Below are positions 10,529 to 21,172 of a stretch of DNA of 64,000 bases, in pieces (within the stretch, counting starts at the first letter, position 1; each line of letters begins with the position of its first letter). The notes beneath the pieces are model-generated. The model searched no databases, was not told the DNA's origin, and was given only the letters and a program-made list of their open reading frames with translations. The position numbers were made by a program, and so were the translations under genes. Source of the stretch: Strongylocentrotus droebachiensis (taxonomy: Eukaryota; Echinodermata; Echinoidea; Camarodonta; Strongylocentrotidae); the NCBI GenBank assembly GCA_035222895.1, contig JAVYIG010000645.1, positions 310,001 through 374,000 of the forward strand, given 5' to 3'.

Positions 10529-11892
10529 TAAGCCTGAGTCATTACGGTTTTTGTGCTAAACGGATAACCGTTAAAAGTATACGGGCGGTTTCGTTTAACC
10601 GTTAAATAATAATCTGAAAAAGTGAAAATACAGTATTTGTAATAGTGCTGTAGCTCGGAACCCTGCTGGTCTTCAGACTGTCGGGCTGAGCATTCCGAGC
10701 CAGACTATGGCACACATTGGGTCATCCTGATAAACAGAGACCAGTAATAAACAACATAAAACATGTCTTATTATTCCTCATCTGAATCTGATATCATGAT
10801 TAACCTTGCAAAGTTACTCTGTGAAGATAGCTTGATCTGTGACGTGTTTATATACGGTATGCCTTTGCAATGCAATGTTTGCACGTGGTCAGGGAGAGAG
10901 CTCCCTGCATGTATCATTGCCATATGAAAGTATGTGCAAGTACAACACACATCCAAGACACACCCTGCAATGAGCTGATCCAAGTTAGTGACCAATCAGG
11001 AAGTTTCTCTAGCTATGTGGGTGGAGTTTGATACCAGCATAAATTATAGGTTGGTGACCGCACTGCTTTCACCGTACCGAGTTCAGTGGGAGGTCAAGAA
11101 GCCACGCCCACATGTGTGCATATGACAAGCATGCGCTCTCCATCTGTGTGTATGTACAGTGTATTTGGGCGCCGGAGGTTTGTGTGTACATGTGTGTGTG
11201 ACTGAGAGAGCATGCATGGTCTAGCATGTACCTGCATAGACCAGGCATGCAGTGACATGAGAGAGTGAAGTAGACAAGTGAGACTATCAATAGAAAGGGT
11301 GGCTGTGCATGTTAATCGGCTGAATTGAAGAATGATCAAAAACTTAAATTACTCACAATATCCAAGACTTTGTTGATTGATATTTCTAAAACTTCAATTA
11401 TTATTGTTATCATTATTTTTGCATTTTATTTATATATGAACATTAATATTTTAGGGGGCGAGTCGGCAAGGGATGGATATTAATATTGAGAGAGAGAGAG
11501 AGAGAGAGACTCGGGGAGAAGGGATGTGAGAGGAACTGAACATCGAATGTGTAAACATTTAGAACTTTGCTTGTGAGAGTGCAGTAATAAGAAAAGGTAC
11601 ATGAGCAATGAACACATTGCAGAGAGAAGGGAATAAAGAGGGTGAGAAAAGAGAGAAGGGGGCTGGTTGTTTTATTGTTTACAAATTCATTCATGGAGAT
11701 TACTGCTGCCAGAAAGCTGGCGCGCAGCGGACAGGGTGTAACATTACACTGCGGTTTCTTTGATTATCTTTATCATGCTATTAGCACATTCCAAAGTGTA
11801 TGCAAATAACGGTTAAACAGAGCAAGAAATGCCAAACGGTTTTGATGAATGCGGTCGGATAACCGTCGGTTAAACGGTTTGACTCAGGCCTA
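10529..11892. mobile_element. hAT-type non-autonomous transposon
   Basis: Ends TAAGCCTGAGTCA (10529) and TGACTCAGGCCTA (ending 11892) are inverted repeats with one mismatch. An exact 8-bp target duplication ATGCGTAC flanks them (10521-10528 and 11893-11900). Subterminal copies of an ACGGTT/AACCGTTAAA motif occur inside both ends (10544-10606 and 11832-11880), typical of transposase-binding arrays. The interior has no transposase; it holds a GA microsatellite at about 11491-11510 and short open frames without similarity. Confidence 0.87.
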
Positions 11893-12436
11893 ATGCGTAC
11901 GCTTGCTCGCGTATGCACAAGCTTGCATTTGCGCGATACAGCTGTTTGGCTAAATTTAGCAAAACAACATAACTCTGCGTGTACGTCTTTTTCGTCAATT
12001 CTGACCAAAATGCCATGAATATTGCAGAGTTTTTGAGGGGCTGTATCTTTTAATAGAAATATCGGTGAGTCTTGAAATTTGAAATGTATAATTTTTTTAA
12101 TTCAAATATCCAACAAAAATGGTGAAAAAAAATCCCAAATTGAAAATTGAAAAATCGTTCAGACACCATAACTAATAAAATTTGAGATATTGTAAAAAAT
12201 AACCAAAGTTTTTACCGCGAAATGGGGAAAATTAATGTAAATTTAGAGCTCAGTGAAGAGCACTCAAAGATCATGTGTTGATCCCGCAATCCCACCGTTT
12301 AATGGTCCATTTTCAGGAAATTATGGGTCAAAATCGTCTTTTATGGGTTGTCCGTCTTCCCAAGGATTTATTGCTCATAATGTGAAAGTCTTTGTAGACC
12401 TACAAAGTCAATGTAAAATGCATCAAGAAAATCATT

Positions 12437-12555
12437 GCCAAATCCGTTTTTACAAAGACGATCCTTATTCTCGGACCAGCGCCCCTAGGCCCTACGTAGT
12501 TCTAGACGATCCTTGTTTGTGCAGACGATCCTTATTCTCGGACCAGCGCCCCTAC
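12437..12555. repeat. Short direct duplication (two copies of a 32-bp motif)
   Basis: The motif beginning AGACGATCCTTATTCTCGGA and ending CAGCGCCCCTA occurs twice, at about 12457 and 12531. A partial third AGACGATCCTTG lies between them. It follows the dispersed repeat at 12338-12418. The rest of 11893-12880 shows no gene. Confidence 0.7.
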
Positions 12556-13172
12556 TGACTACATGGGTGCCAATTAATTATGGTAAGACGATATCACTGT
12601 AATATTTCTTATTATCGCTTAACTTAAGGCTATGTATAAGTGCTAAGTATGTATAGATCTAGACTACTAGTACTAGTGTTACCACTATGACTAAACCACA
12701 AGGCATGCATGTCTGCCACTGCACAGCACAGCCACGAATACTGCATAGGCATAGCACACAGTTACGTGTACAAACAGGTGTACGGTACGTAGCGTAGTGA
12801 CTATCGTATCCATCATTCCATGTTTTACTAAAACATCTCCGCCCATTGATACTTCACACGCCAAATAATATCTAATTAGCAAGTGGTTATGGACATAATA
12901 CCTTCAATCCAGTTCCTAGAATTATTGCATCGTAATCTTCATCCATTATGGAGTGATTTTATTCAAACCAATAGAGTAAACAACAAAAATGTGTTCAGTT
13001 TAAGCAGGTTTTCTTGTTCTTGTGCGCCTGATCTGACTTTGGTAACCTCTCTAGCTCTGAAATATTATGAAGACGCGCGCGCTCGCCATAGCATTGCGCG
13101 CGCGTACTGTGGGCCAGATCGAGACCGTTTATTATCCGTGCATTTCCCTTTGGAAGGCAGTCGACATTGTTA

Positions 13173-13640
13173 AAAAGAACTTATTTTTCAGTACACTAAG
13201 ACATCAAAGACAACTAAATTACAAAGAAATATTAAGCAAGATCACCAAACTGTTTACGTGGTGGAAGCGGCGTGATTTAAAATTAATGGGGAAAATTCAA
13301 TTAATAAAAGTAAGTATAAGGCTGGCTATTCGAAATTGATACATCATTATTGATGCCAGTTCCAGAATAAATAGCGAAATTGATTATTTCTTGATTTTTT
13401 TTTGTGGAAAAGTAAAAGCAAAAACAAAAAAGTGCATTATGTTTTTAGACTATCCGCAGGGTGGGCTACAAAATGATGAATTTCCGACTATTGTAATTGA
13501 GAATAAATGTCGATAAAAAGGCTCGTATAAAATACAGGTATCAAATGGAAAAACTATTAATTTTTTTTATGAGACCGATGGGAAGAAATTTTATATTTTA
13601 TTGTAGTGGGATGATACTGTGGACATCATGTTACATATAC
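13173..13640 (+). pseudogene. Decayed LINE (L1/Tx1-like) fragment, region downstream of reverse transcriptase
   Basis: A plus-strand frame reads LNYKEILSKITKLFTWWKRR, then DLKLMGKIQLIK. This is the block found just after the RT fingers/palm in L1/Tx1-type non-LTR elements (pattern KI...L..WK.R.L.L.GKI.LIK). After a stop at 13338, another frame gives FLIFFCGKVKAKTKK and LDYPQGGLQNDEF, matching the family pattern F.W.GK..KIKR....DY..GGL. The two blocks need a frame change and there are several stops, so it is dead. The 5' part (RT catalytic YxDD) and the endonuclease are absent. Confidence 0.72.
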
Positions 13641-14249
13641 CCTATACCTTTTATCTAAGTTTACTGAGAACATGGAATTGGACCTAAAAGATTATGTGAA
13701 AGTAAATTTAGATTCTGGGGAAAATGTGCCGATAAACTCAATTTACCAATTCTAAAGAAACTGTCTTGGAAAGAAATTCATATGCGAATAAGTGGGATAA
13801 ATAGGAAAGAGGACAAAAACCTTGCAATGAAACTGGAAAGGCATATCTTTTGCAATTCACTTTAGAAAATGGGAGGTTTTGTGTGATATAAGTTGAAAGA
13901 AGCAACTTCCCAGCCCTCTATCCCAGCAGTCTTTGCCTTGTGTTAGTTTTTTTTTTTTTGGGGGGGGGGGGGGTTCCATTATCTCTCTCTCTCTCTCCGG
14001 GGAGTGTTTCTCCCTTTTTTTTTTTTTTTTTTTTTCATTGACATTATTTTTTTATTATAATATTTCATGAATCAAACTTTTTTTAAAAACTTCAACAGAG
14101 AAACGTTTTTTGCTCGTACCCCCTCAAAAAGAAGGGATCTTTTGCAATTTGAGAACCACATTTGGCGCATTAATGTCCACTGGCACTTCCTGGAAGAAAA
14201 AAAGAGGCCTTCTGATTGGTTAGAAGTTGGAGAAAAGTGATCTGTCACT

Positions 14250-14420
14250 CAGGGGCGGATCCAGCCGGCGGCAAGAGAGGGGGGGGGGGGGGGGGGGGGT
14301 TCAAATCTTGAGAAAATATTTAGCGGCGAATCAGCCAGCCGACGAACGACGATGTGCGGGGGGGGGGGGGGGGGGAGGCGCCCCCCCCCCTCCCACTCCG
14401 TGAACGGAGGGATACCATGC
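14250..14420. repeat. Single CAGGGGCGGATCC end with G/C homopolymer runs
   Basis: The left end CAGGGGCGGATCCAG at 14250 matches the ends of the elements at 4956 and 15268. It is followed by two long G runs (about 14280-14299 and 14360-14375), a C run, and a CTCCGTGAACGGAG hairpin at about 14396. No inverted right end was found before 15268, so it is a solo or truncated end. Confidence 0.5.
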
Positions 14421-14648
14421 GTGTCACCAAAATGTCCGGTAAAGGGATACTTTTCACGCACCAAAGTCCGGCTCGTAGTAAACAAAAATCCGGCCCGTAT
14501 TGACTTTACACACCGGACTTAGGGGGGTGTTTTCAATAGGAGGGAACATGCATATGCGTACCCTAAATCACACTGAGTTTTTTTGGTCCAAATTTGGGGG
14601 GGGGGGTGCTTGAGAGGAGGGGGGGTGGGAGGTGAAGCGCCATTATTA

Positions 14649-14860
14649 CTCTCTTTAAAAACAAGAGTGAATTTTCACTCTATTTTCACTTTCTTGGGAG
14701 TGACGTCCGTGATCACTTGTTTAGGAGTGAAAATCGATTGATTTTAGAGTGCTCTCTAAGAAAAAAGAGTGAATGTCACTCTATTTTCACTCCATTTTCA
14801 CTCTCCCGGAGAGGAGTGACGTCCGTGATTTTGAAAATTCACTCTTTTTTTTTAAGAGAG
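14649..14860. mobile_element. MITE with TA target duplication
   Basis: The 212-bp unit has inverted ends of about 28 bp, CTCTCTTTAAAAACAAGAGT at the left, with the right end its complement bar a few changes. Both continue into GAATTTTCA. TA flanks both sides (14647-14648 and 14861-14862), the target duplication of Tc1/mariner-type elements. Two internal copies of an AGTGACGTCCGTGAT box, each with a CRE-like TGACGTC core, lie at about 14699 and 14815. Confidence 0.75.
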
Positions 14861-14943
14861 TACATGACTTTCTTTCACCTATCCCAGATAACCCTAAGTT
14901 TTTGTTGCTGCTTTTTATGTAGTTGATATAATGCACGATTAAA

Positions 14944-14948
<5 letters not shown>

Positions 14949-14998
<50 letters not shown>

Positions 14999-15001
14999 GA
15001 A
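14949..15001. repeat. (GA)n microsatellite
   Basis: About 50 bp of near-perfect GA repeat with one GC interruption. It lies between the MITE at 14649-14860 and the large element at 15268. Confidence 0.95.
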
Positions 15002-15479
15002 CCACCATCATTATGCAATGGTTCAGGGTTGTGTAATGTACATTAATTTTGAAACCATTTCTTAGCGTCTCAACCCTAAACAAATCATGAAATAGCGAAA
15101 CTATTTTTGAGGAAAAGCATTTTAAAAACTTTATATTGGCTCATACTATACGAGCTAAAGACAATGTGGTATCGGCAAAGTAAGATGGGGTATTTTTATA
15201 GAGGTATTTCAAATGACATTCTGATAATCAACATTTTGTTCTGTATTCATATTATGTGTATACGCATCAGGCGCGGATCCAGGATTTTCCAATAGGGGGG
15301 GCCGAATTTTTTAAAACCGCACAGACCAATCTTTCAACTTAACATACCAATACTGACAAGGTCATAGCACCTTACCGGTACCGGTACCTACAAGCGGGCA
15401 CAATTTTGGAAAGGGGGCAGGCTCACGTCATGTATCTTGTCCGATATCAACATCCGCTTTTTTTTTAAATTTATGTTTT

Positions 15480-16830
15480 TTTCCCCGCGCGGAAGTTTTG
15501 ACGTTTCATTACATTATTAGAGAAAGATGACGATTTGTTGTACTGTTTTCGACTCTTAATCCTTGTCTGGATTTGTTTGCCCCCTCTCACACGCGAAGCG
15601 CTGAAGCTTCCACGTTTAATTGAATTATTAGAGAAAGAAGACGATTCGTTGTACCGTGTCCTTGTCTGAATTCAGATTTTTCCCCTCCCGCGCAAAGCGC
15701 GGAAGATTTGACGTTTCATTAAAATATTACTCTTAATCCTTGTCTGAATTCAGTTTCCCCCCTCCGCGCGAAGCGCGGAAACTTTGACGTTTTGTTAAAT
15801 TTTTAGAGAAAAAAGACGACTAATTGTACTGTTTTCGACTCTTAATCCTTGTCTGGATTTGTTTGCCCCCTCTCACACGCGAAGCGCTGAAGCTTCCACG
15901 TTTCATTTAATTATTAGAGAAAGAAGACGATTCGTTGTACCATGTCCTTGTCTAAATTCAGATTTTCCCCCTCCCGCGCAAAGCGCGGAAGATTTGACGT
16001 TTCATTAAAATATTACTCTTACTCCTTGTCTGAATTCAGTTTCCCGCTCCGCGCGAAGCGCGGAAACTTTGACGTTTCGTTAAATTTTTAGAGAAAGAAG
16101 ACGACTAATTGTACTGTTTTCGACTCTTAATCTTTGTCTGGATTTGTTTGCCCCCTCTCACACGCGAAGCGCTGAAGCTTCCACGTTTCATTGAATTATT
16201 AGAGAAAGAAGACGATTCGTTGTACCGTGTCCTTGTCTGAATTCAGTTTCCCCCTCTGCGCGAAGCGCGGAAGCTTTGACGTTCGGCGTTAAATTATTAG
16301 AGAAAGAAGACGATTCGTTGCACCTTTTTCGACTTTTATTCCTTCAGTTTCCCCCTCCCTTAATCCTTGTCTGAATTCGTTTTCCCCCGCTTCCACGCTA
16401 GGCGCGGAAGCTTCCTTTGTTTCATTAAATTATTAGAGAAAGAAGACGATTCGTTGTACTGCTCTCTACTCTAAATCCTTGTCTGAATCCAGTTTATCCC
16501 CCCCCCCTCCCGCGCGAAGCGCGGAACCTTTACGTTACCCTTAATTATTACTCTTAACCCTTGTCTGAATTTATTTTCGCCCATCCCGCGCGAAGCGCAG
16601 AAGCTTTCAGGTTTATTTAAATTATTAGAGGAGAAGGCAATTCGTTGTACCGTGTCCATGTCTGAATTTAGTTTCCCCCCTCCCGCGCGAAGCAAGGTAG
16701 TTTGGGCGTTTCATTAGAAATTATTCCTTTTAATCCTTGTCTGAATTCATTTTACCCTCCTGCGCGAAGCGCGGAAGCTTTGACGTTTCATTCAATTATT
16801 AGAGAAAGAAGACGATTCGTTGTACCAACT
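15480..16830. repeat. Higher-order minisatellite carrying GCGAAGC hairpins
   Basis: The array is built from a subunit containing GCGCGAAGCGCGGAAG, TTTGACGTTTCATTAA, TTATTAGAGAAAGAAGACGA, TTCGTTGTAC and CTTGTCTGAATTC. The variant starting TACTGTTTTCGACTC recurs at 15541, 15827 and 16112, so three subunits form a higher-order period of about 285 bp in the left half. The right half (16250-16830) is more degenerate. Most units carry CGCGAAGCG, a short stem with a GAA loop. Confidence 0.88.
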
Positions 16831-17039
16831 CTAAATCATTGTCTGAATTTTCAAAAATGTTTCCTTGTCCCATAACAAGTCAGTTCGTAGGGGAAAAATT
16901 GCCGGCCGACCGACCGATTTCAAACTTCTGCATTGATATAGAACACGACGATCGAGCAAAAACTATCGACACTGCGGACCCGACACAGCAACATAATTAT
17001 CATGCGTATCTTTCTTGCTCCCTTGACGTGGCGACTCCA

Positions 17040-17315
17040 CCCAACATCCCCCTCTTTCTCTCTCTCCCACCCTCTTCCCTCTGGCCCTTACCTACATCTC
17101 TCCCTCCTCTCTTTCATCCTCCGTTTCTTTTGTTTCCTTTTTCTCTCTTTTCTTCTTTTTTTCCTTTTCTCCTTTTCTTCAGTCTTTTCTTTCTTTCCCT
17201 TTTCTTTTTCCTTTTCTTTTTTCTCTTTCTTTCATTTCTTCTCTTTCCTTTCTTTTCCTTTTCTTGTTTTCTTTTCTTTCCCTTTCCCCCCTTTTTGTTC
17301 CCCCTCCCCTCTCTC
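17040..17315. repeat. Polypyrimidine tract 1
   Basis: About 270 bp that is almost purely C and T on the plus strand, mostly TTTCTTTTC-type variations, with very few purines. It produces long open frames rich in Phe/Ser/Leu (plus) and Lys/Arg/Glu (minus) that are not genes. Confidence 0.9.
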
Positions 17316-17454
17316 ATTTGTCCCGACAGCTGCGCAATTTTACCGACAATATCCTGACAGGTGGGGGTATCGCGTCCCCCCCCCCCCTCTCCTTTAGAAA
17401 CGCCTCTGAGCGCAAACGTTTAACTTCGAATCCGCGGCTCGGGATTTTATGTGG

Positions 17455-17885
17455 CCTGCCCCCTCTATTCAGTACCCCCCCCCCTCACTCCAATAACGTC
17501 TCCCAAGCCTTCTGGAATGACCCCCTGATCTCCCGATTACAATTCTGCTCCTCTTTGTAGGGGCCGGGCGCGGCTTCATCATGAGTGCTTTTACATGAAC
17601 CTTTTTTAAATAAATATATTATGCTGGATTTCGACCCGGATAAAACAAACTAAAATGATAGGATGATCATCCCCAATATAGTCATGTGCACCCCCTTCCT
17701 CCTTATTCCCTAATCCACCGTTAACGTCAATGCCATTTACATATGGCCGGCCCCCTCTTCAATAACGGCCCCAAGCCTTCGGGAATGACCCCCAAAATGT
17801 CCTGATTACCATTCTGCCGCCCTTTGAAGGGGCCGGGTGGAGCCTTTTCAGAAGTGTTTTTACACAACTCTTTTCAGGTACTACG
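17455..17885. repeat. Two-copy direct repeat inside the 3-kb element
   Basis: The block with CCCAAGCCTTC, GGAATGACCCCC, GATTAC and ATTCTGC, then GGGGCCGGG and a TTTTACA box occurs at about 17455-17600 and again at 17745-17885. The period is about 290 bp. Confidence 0.75.
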
Positions 17886-18059
17886 GCTCATAAACAAGTA
17901 TGCTTAGAACTATTGAAATTAAGCTGAATTCAGACTCAGTTTTGCACAACCTAAACATTACAATACGGACAGTCACCCCCCCCCCCCCCTTCTCCATCCG
18001 CGTGCATTTCACACGCGCATACCCCCCCCCCCCCCCAGTTTTCCCTTACTCGTTGTTTC

Positions 18060-18208
18060 TGTCACTTTGTGCCATTTCCTTGTCTTTCTTCCTTTCTCAC
18101 CCGGCTTTTCTCTTCTCTTCTTTTTTCTTTTCTCTTCTCCTTTTTTCTCTCCTCCTTTCTTTTTCCCCTTCTTTTCTTCCTCTTTTTTCCTTTTTTCCTT
18201 TTTTTTTG
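18060..18208. repeat. Polypyrimidine tract 2
   Basis: About 150 bp of plus-strand C/T sequence similar in composition to the tract at 17040-17315. It ends next to the right terminal G/C block of the 3-kb element. Confidence 0.88.
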
Positions 18209-18589
18209 CGCCGCCAATAGGGGGGGCCGCGGCCGTTTCGGCCCCCCCCCTGGATCCGCCACTGCGCATATTGGTGGATTAATCTTTCGTCCTTTCGGTT
18301 CAAACCTTTGATTTTAAAAAGATTATTTACTTTTTTATTGATGCTATACAAGTGTCTTCCTTCAAGTTCTCTGCTTTATCCCAGAGGCTTTGCCACATGG
18401 ATTTATAATAATTATCTGATTCTCTTACGAACTCACTCTTCCTTTGGTTTACTATTATATCTGTTTTTCTTTTTTTTTAAAGCTTGTTTTGCCAACAAAT
18501 CAGCTCTTTCATTTCCTGCTATAGGCCGCAGTGGGCAGTGTGTTGTACACTATTATATGCACACATGCCCCGCGGAACGTTTATCAAAA

Positions 18590-19930
18590 TAATATACTTT
18601 ATGTTTCACTCAATCATTGAGTTATTAGTGTAAATATGTATTGCCATTATGAAAATAAAAACCTCGCTTGAGGATAAGAGGAAAAAAGAAAGAAAACAAA
18701 TGTACAGTCATGATGTATCATAACTTTTTGATATTTAATCTTAACTTCAAGTTCTGACAAATATATTAGGGATGCTGAACTAGATAAAAAATTGAAGAGG
18801 ACAAAATAAAATGATGTAGGAGTAAAACAATAGTAGTAATAATATTAGTAACAATAACAATAATACTATTACTAATAATATTATTGATGATATTGATAAT
18901 AGTAGGAATAACAACAACAATAGTGTCAAAATTTTTAAACTGAAAAAGTTTGTGTTCAAGAGACAGCAGCCCCCCCCCCCATTCATTTCTTACCTTTCTG
19001 TCGTTGATGTAATGTTATGTCATGTTGCATTTAAAAAGATCATTATAGAGAAAATTATGTTCATAAATGAGTTCATAAATGTTACTAAAATTATTGAATA
19101 CTGCTTAATTCTTATTTTTTCATTTTCTCATTTTGTGAAAGATATTTAAAGATGGTCGTGATTTGATGATGTAAGGCACTCTGTAATGATAATGATGTAT
19201 GATGACTGAGGTGTGAAGTTGGTGCAGTCTTATGTAGGATTGAGTAATTGGTGTTCGATCGTGTGATTTCTTTTTAGATCTGGCAGAAGCGAGAAAGATC
19301 TAATCATCGTCCTAATGAGAAAGACGGCGGAAATGTAATAAGAGAGTGGACAGGGCAAAAGTATAAATGCAGTATAAAAAATGGTCTACAATATAGAGAG
19401 GGGATGGGGGGGGGGCAAAGTTTAAACAAAAAACAAGTTCCAGTGGTGCCAAAATGACAGCATGCCGTGTAAACTTTTCCATATGGTGGTTTGGGGTGGA
19501 GGGAGGGAGCTAGGGTTATGGCTATATTATATAGGGCATATGTAAATTTCAGTATTGGAAACGGGTCCTTGTTTGAACATCTTACAGTCCGGGGGGGGGG
19601 GGGGAGGCAAATATCAAACAAATCAGTGGCGTCGAGTGCAAAAATAAAAAGAACGAGGCAAAATTAAAATTTAATTGGGGAGGAGGCACAATATGAAAGA
19701 TCATTGAAAACGAGGCGAGTAATCATTTGGGCACTTAACATATGGAAATGTGCAATTTGATTGATAATCATTCATTGATCTTAAAAAATACATAAATAAA
19801 TAAACGACAAAATTCAAACACACGAAAAACGAGAGGTCCAAAATAGATTAAGGTATAGACGGTGAAATGGGGTCATTATTTTGTTATTTCCATCCAGGTG
19901 ACAGTGAAGTTTCTGGCCCCCAAGTTTGCC
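18590..19930. other. No gene recognised; low-complexity AT-rich stretch
   Basis: This interval holds an imperfect AAT/ATT-rich tract at about 18830-18925, a C run at 18971 and G runs at 19407 and 19590. The open frames are short and overlap low-complexity sequence. No splice-bounded frame with similarity was seen. Confidence 0.55.
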
Positions 19931-19934
19931 CTTT

Positions 19935-20450
19935 AAAAGGGCAAGTCTACTTACTTTCAATAGAAGCAGAAAAATCAGACAAACCATTCAAAAACAAAAT
20001 TTGAGCAAAATCGGATACTAATAAAAAAAAGTAATGAATTTTTATTGACATGAAAAACTTTAAAAATCACAAGACAAAGTGGCAACTCACTCATGATGTC
20101 ATTGCCTCACTATCTACTAATTGATTCTTTATATTGATCATATAAATTTCAAATTTCCCCCCTATGAACATCTTCTTTCCTCACACCAGCATCCAAGTTA
20201 TATTGATAATAATATGTTTTTTTTTGTTAATGCACAAAATATAGATTTTTTTTTTCTTCAGTTAAATCATGACAAATTTGAATTTTGATAGACTATTTAG
20301 GTCTATATGAAAATCAATGACTATGAATATACAATATTCAGAAAAAAGTGTCAATTCATCAAAGTTCATAAAAGATTTTGGGAAATGTCATGCACGTAAT
20401 ATGACACAGTCAAATCATATTACCTGAGCAAATAAAGGGGAACTCGAAAA
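19935..20450. repeat. Probable dispersed echinoderm repeat
   Basis: It begins with AAAAGGGCAAGTCTACTT, then has the order AGAAAAATC, CAAAATTTGAGCAAAATCGG, ACTCACTCATGATGTCATTG and CTCACTAT. This order is familiar to me from a widespread repeat in sea urchin sequences, but no second copy lies in the window. The match is from memory and unverified. Confidence 0.4.
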
Positions 20451-20459
20451 TTCCCCTCG

Positions 20460-20715
20460 GCTAGACGGATATGCAGAAGCGGAGTTGAGCTCCTTTGTGC
20501 AGAGAAAGGAACAGCGACCGCTCGTGGTTAATATTGAAGCTAGCGTTTGATATGATGTTGAGGCAGCTATACGCTAGAGCTCAGCTCAACGAACTCAAAC
20601 CAAGGCTAGGCAGACGAAACTGCATAGCTCATAGCTAGCTAACATGCAATGACAAAAACATGAAGAAAGCGTCCAAGTTCTAGTTTCTCATCATTAATGA
20701 CGTTGTGTTTTAAGG
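20460..20715 (+). other. Candidate 5' untranslated exon of the CTTNBP2-like gene
   Basis: This patch is less AT-rich than its surroundings and ends in TTTTAAGG followed by GTAAGTTT at 20716, a near-consensus donor. The next usable acceptor is TTTTCAG ending at 22636, just before the first coding exon. No TATA box or clear start site was seen at its left edge, so its 5' limit is a guess. It could equally be an unrelated chance donor. Confidence 0.3.
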
Positions 20716-21172
20716 GTAAGTTTACAAATAATGTCTTTACTGTAAAATTTGGCTTAAATGTTAGTTACAAATGTCTTAAATTGGCAGCCCTTAAATTGTG
20801 TTGTGATCTGCAGAGCTATCGCAGTATTAACGGTCCACGTTTGAGTGATTAATTCAATAATGTCTCATTTTCTGTGCGTGTGCGGTGTATCAAGTATGTA
20901 GTCTATACGGTAGGTCCAGGCCCACGGCCACGGCCACACAACAGCTAGCTGCACCATGCATTACTATCCTGGCTGTGGGGCTTTAAAACCTCACTGCACT
21001 GTTGTTGTTGGTAATAGTTTAATGGCGTTCATTCAGTATTGAATAGACCTACAGTACTCAGTAGTCACCTCTTCTAGAGGTCTATACGCCATATCTTCAG
21101 TTTTATAAGAAAAATCAGTTAGTCTATCCGTAGATCTAGACTAAAGGAGGGGGTTTTCGGCCACTGACTTAG

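Larger units (their letters stand above)
15268..18264. mobile_element. 3-kb non-autonomous element with GGCGGATCC ends, 5-bp duplication and internal minisatellite
   Basis: The left end CAGGCGCGGATCCAGG and right end CCTGGATCCGCCACTG are inverted repeats. Next to each is a block of G/C runs with AATAGGGGGGGCCG, inverted at the two ends. An exact 5-bp duplication CGCAT flanks it (15263-15267 and 18265-18269). The interior has, in order: a higher-order minisatellite (15480-16830), a 270-bp polypyrimidine tract (17040-17310), a two-copy direct repeat (17455-17600 and 17745-17885) and a second polypyrimidine tract (18060-18208). No transposase is recognisable; the open frames are products of the low-complexity tracts. 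CAG-initial ends suggest a hAT-like element making 5-bp duplications, but this is not proven. Confidence 0.8.

Noticed and set aside
16839-17560. Long overlapping frames on both strands (up to 172 codons)
   Set aside because: They exist because the polypyrimidine tract lacks stop codons; composition is Phe/Leu/Ser or Lys/Arg/Glu only.
17900-18351. Several 66-106 codon frames on both strands
   Set aside because: Shadows of polypyrimidine tract 2 and neighbouring C runs.
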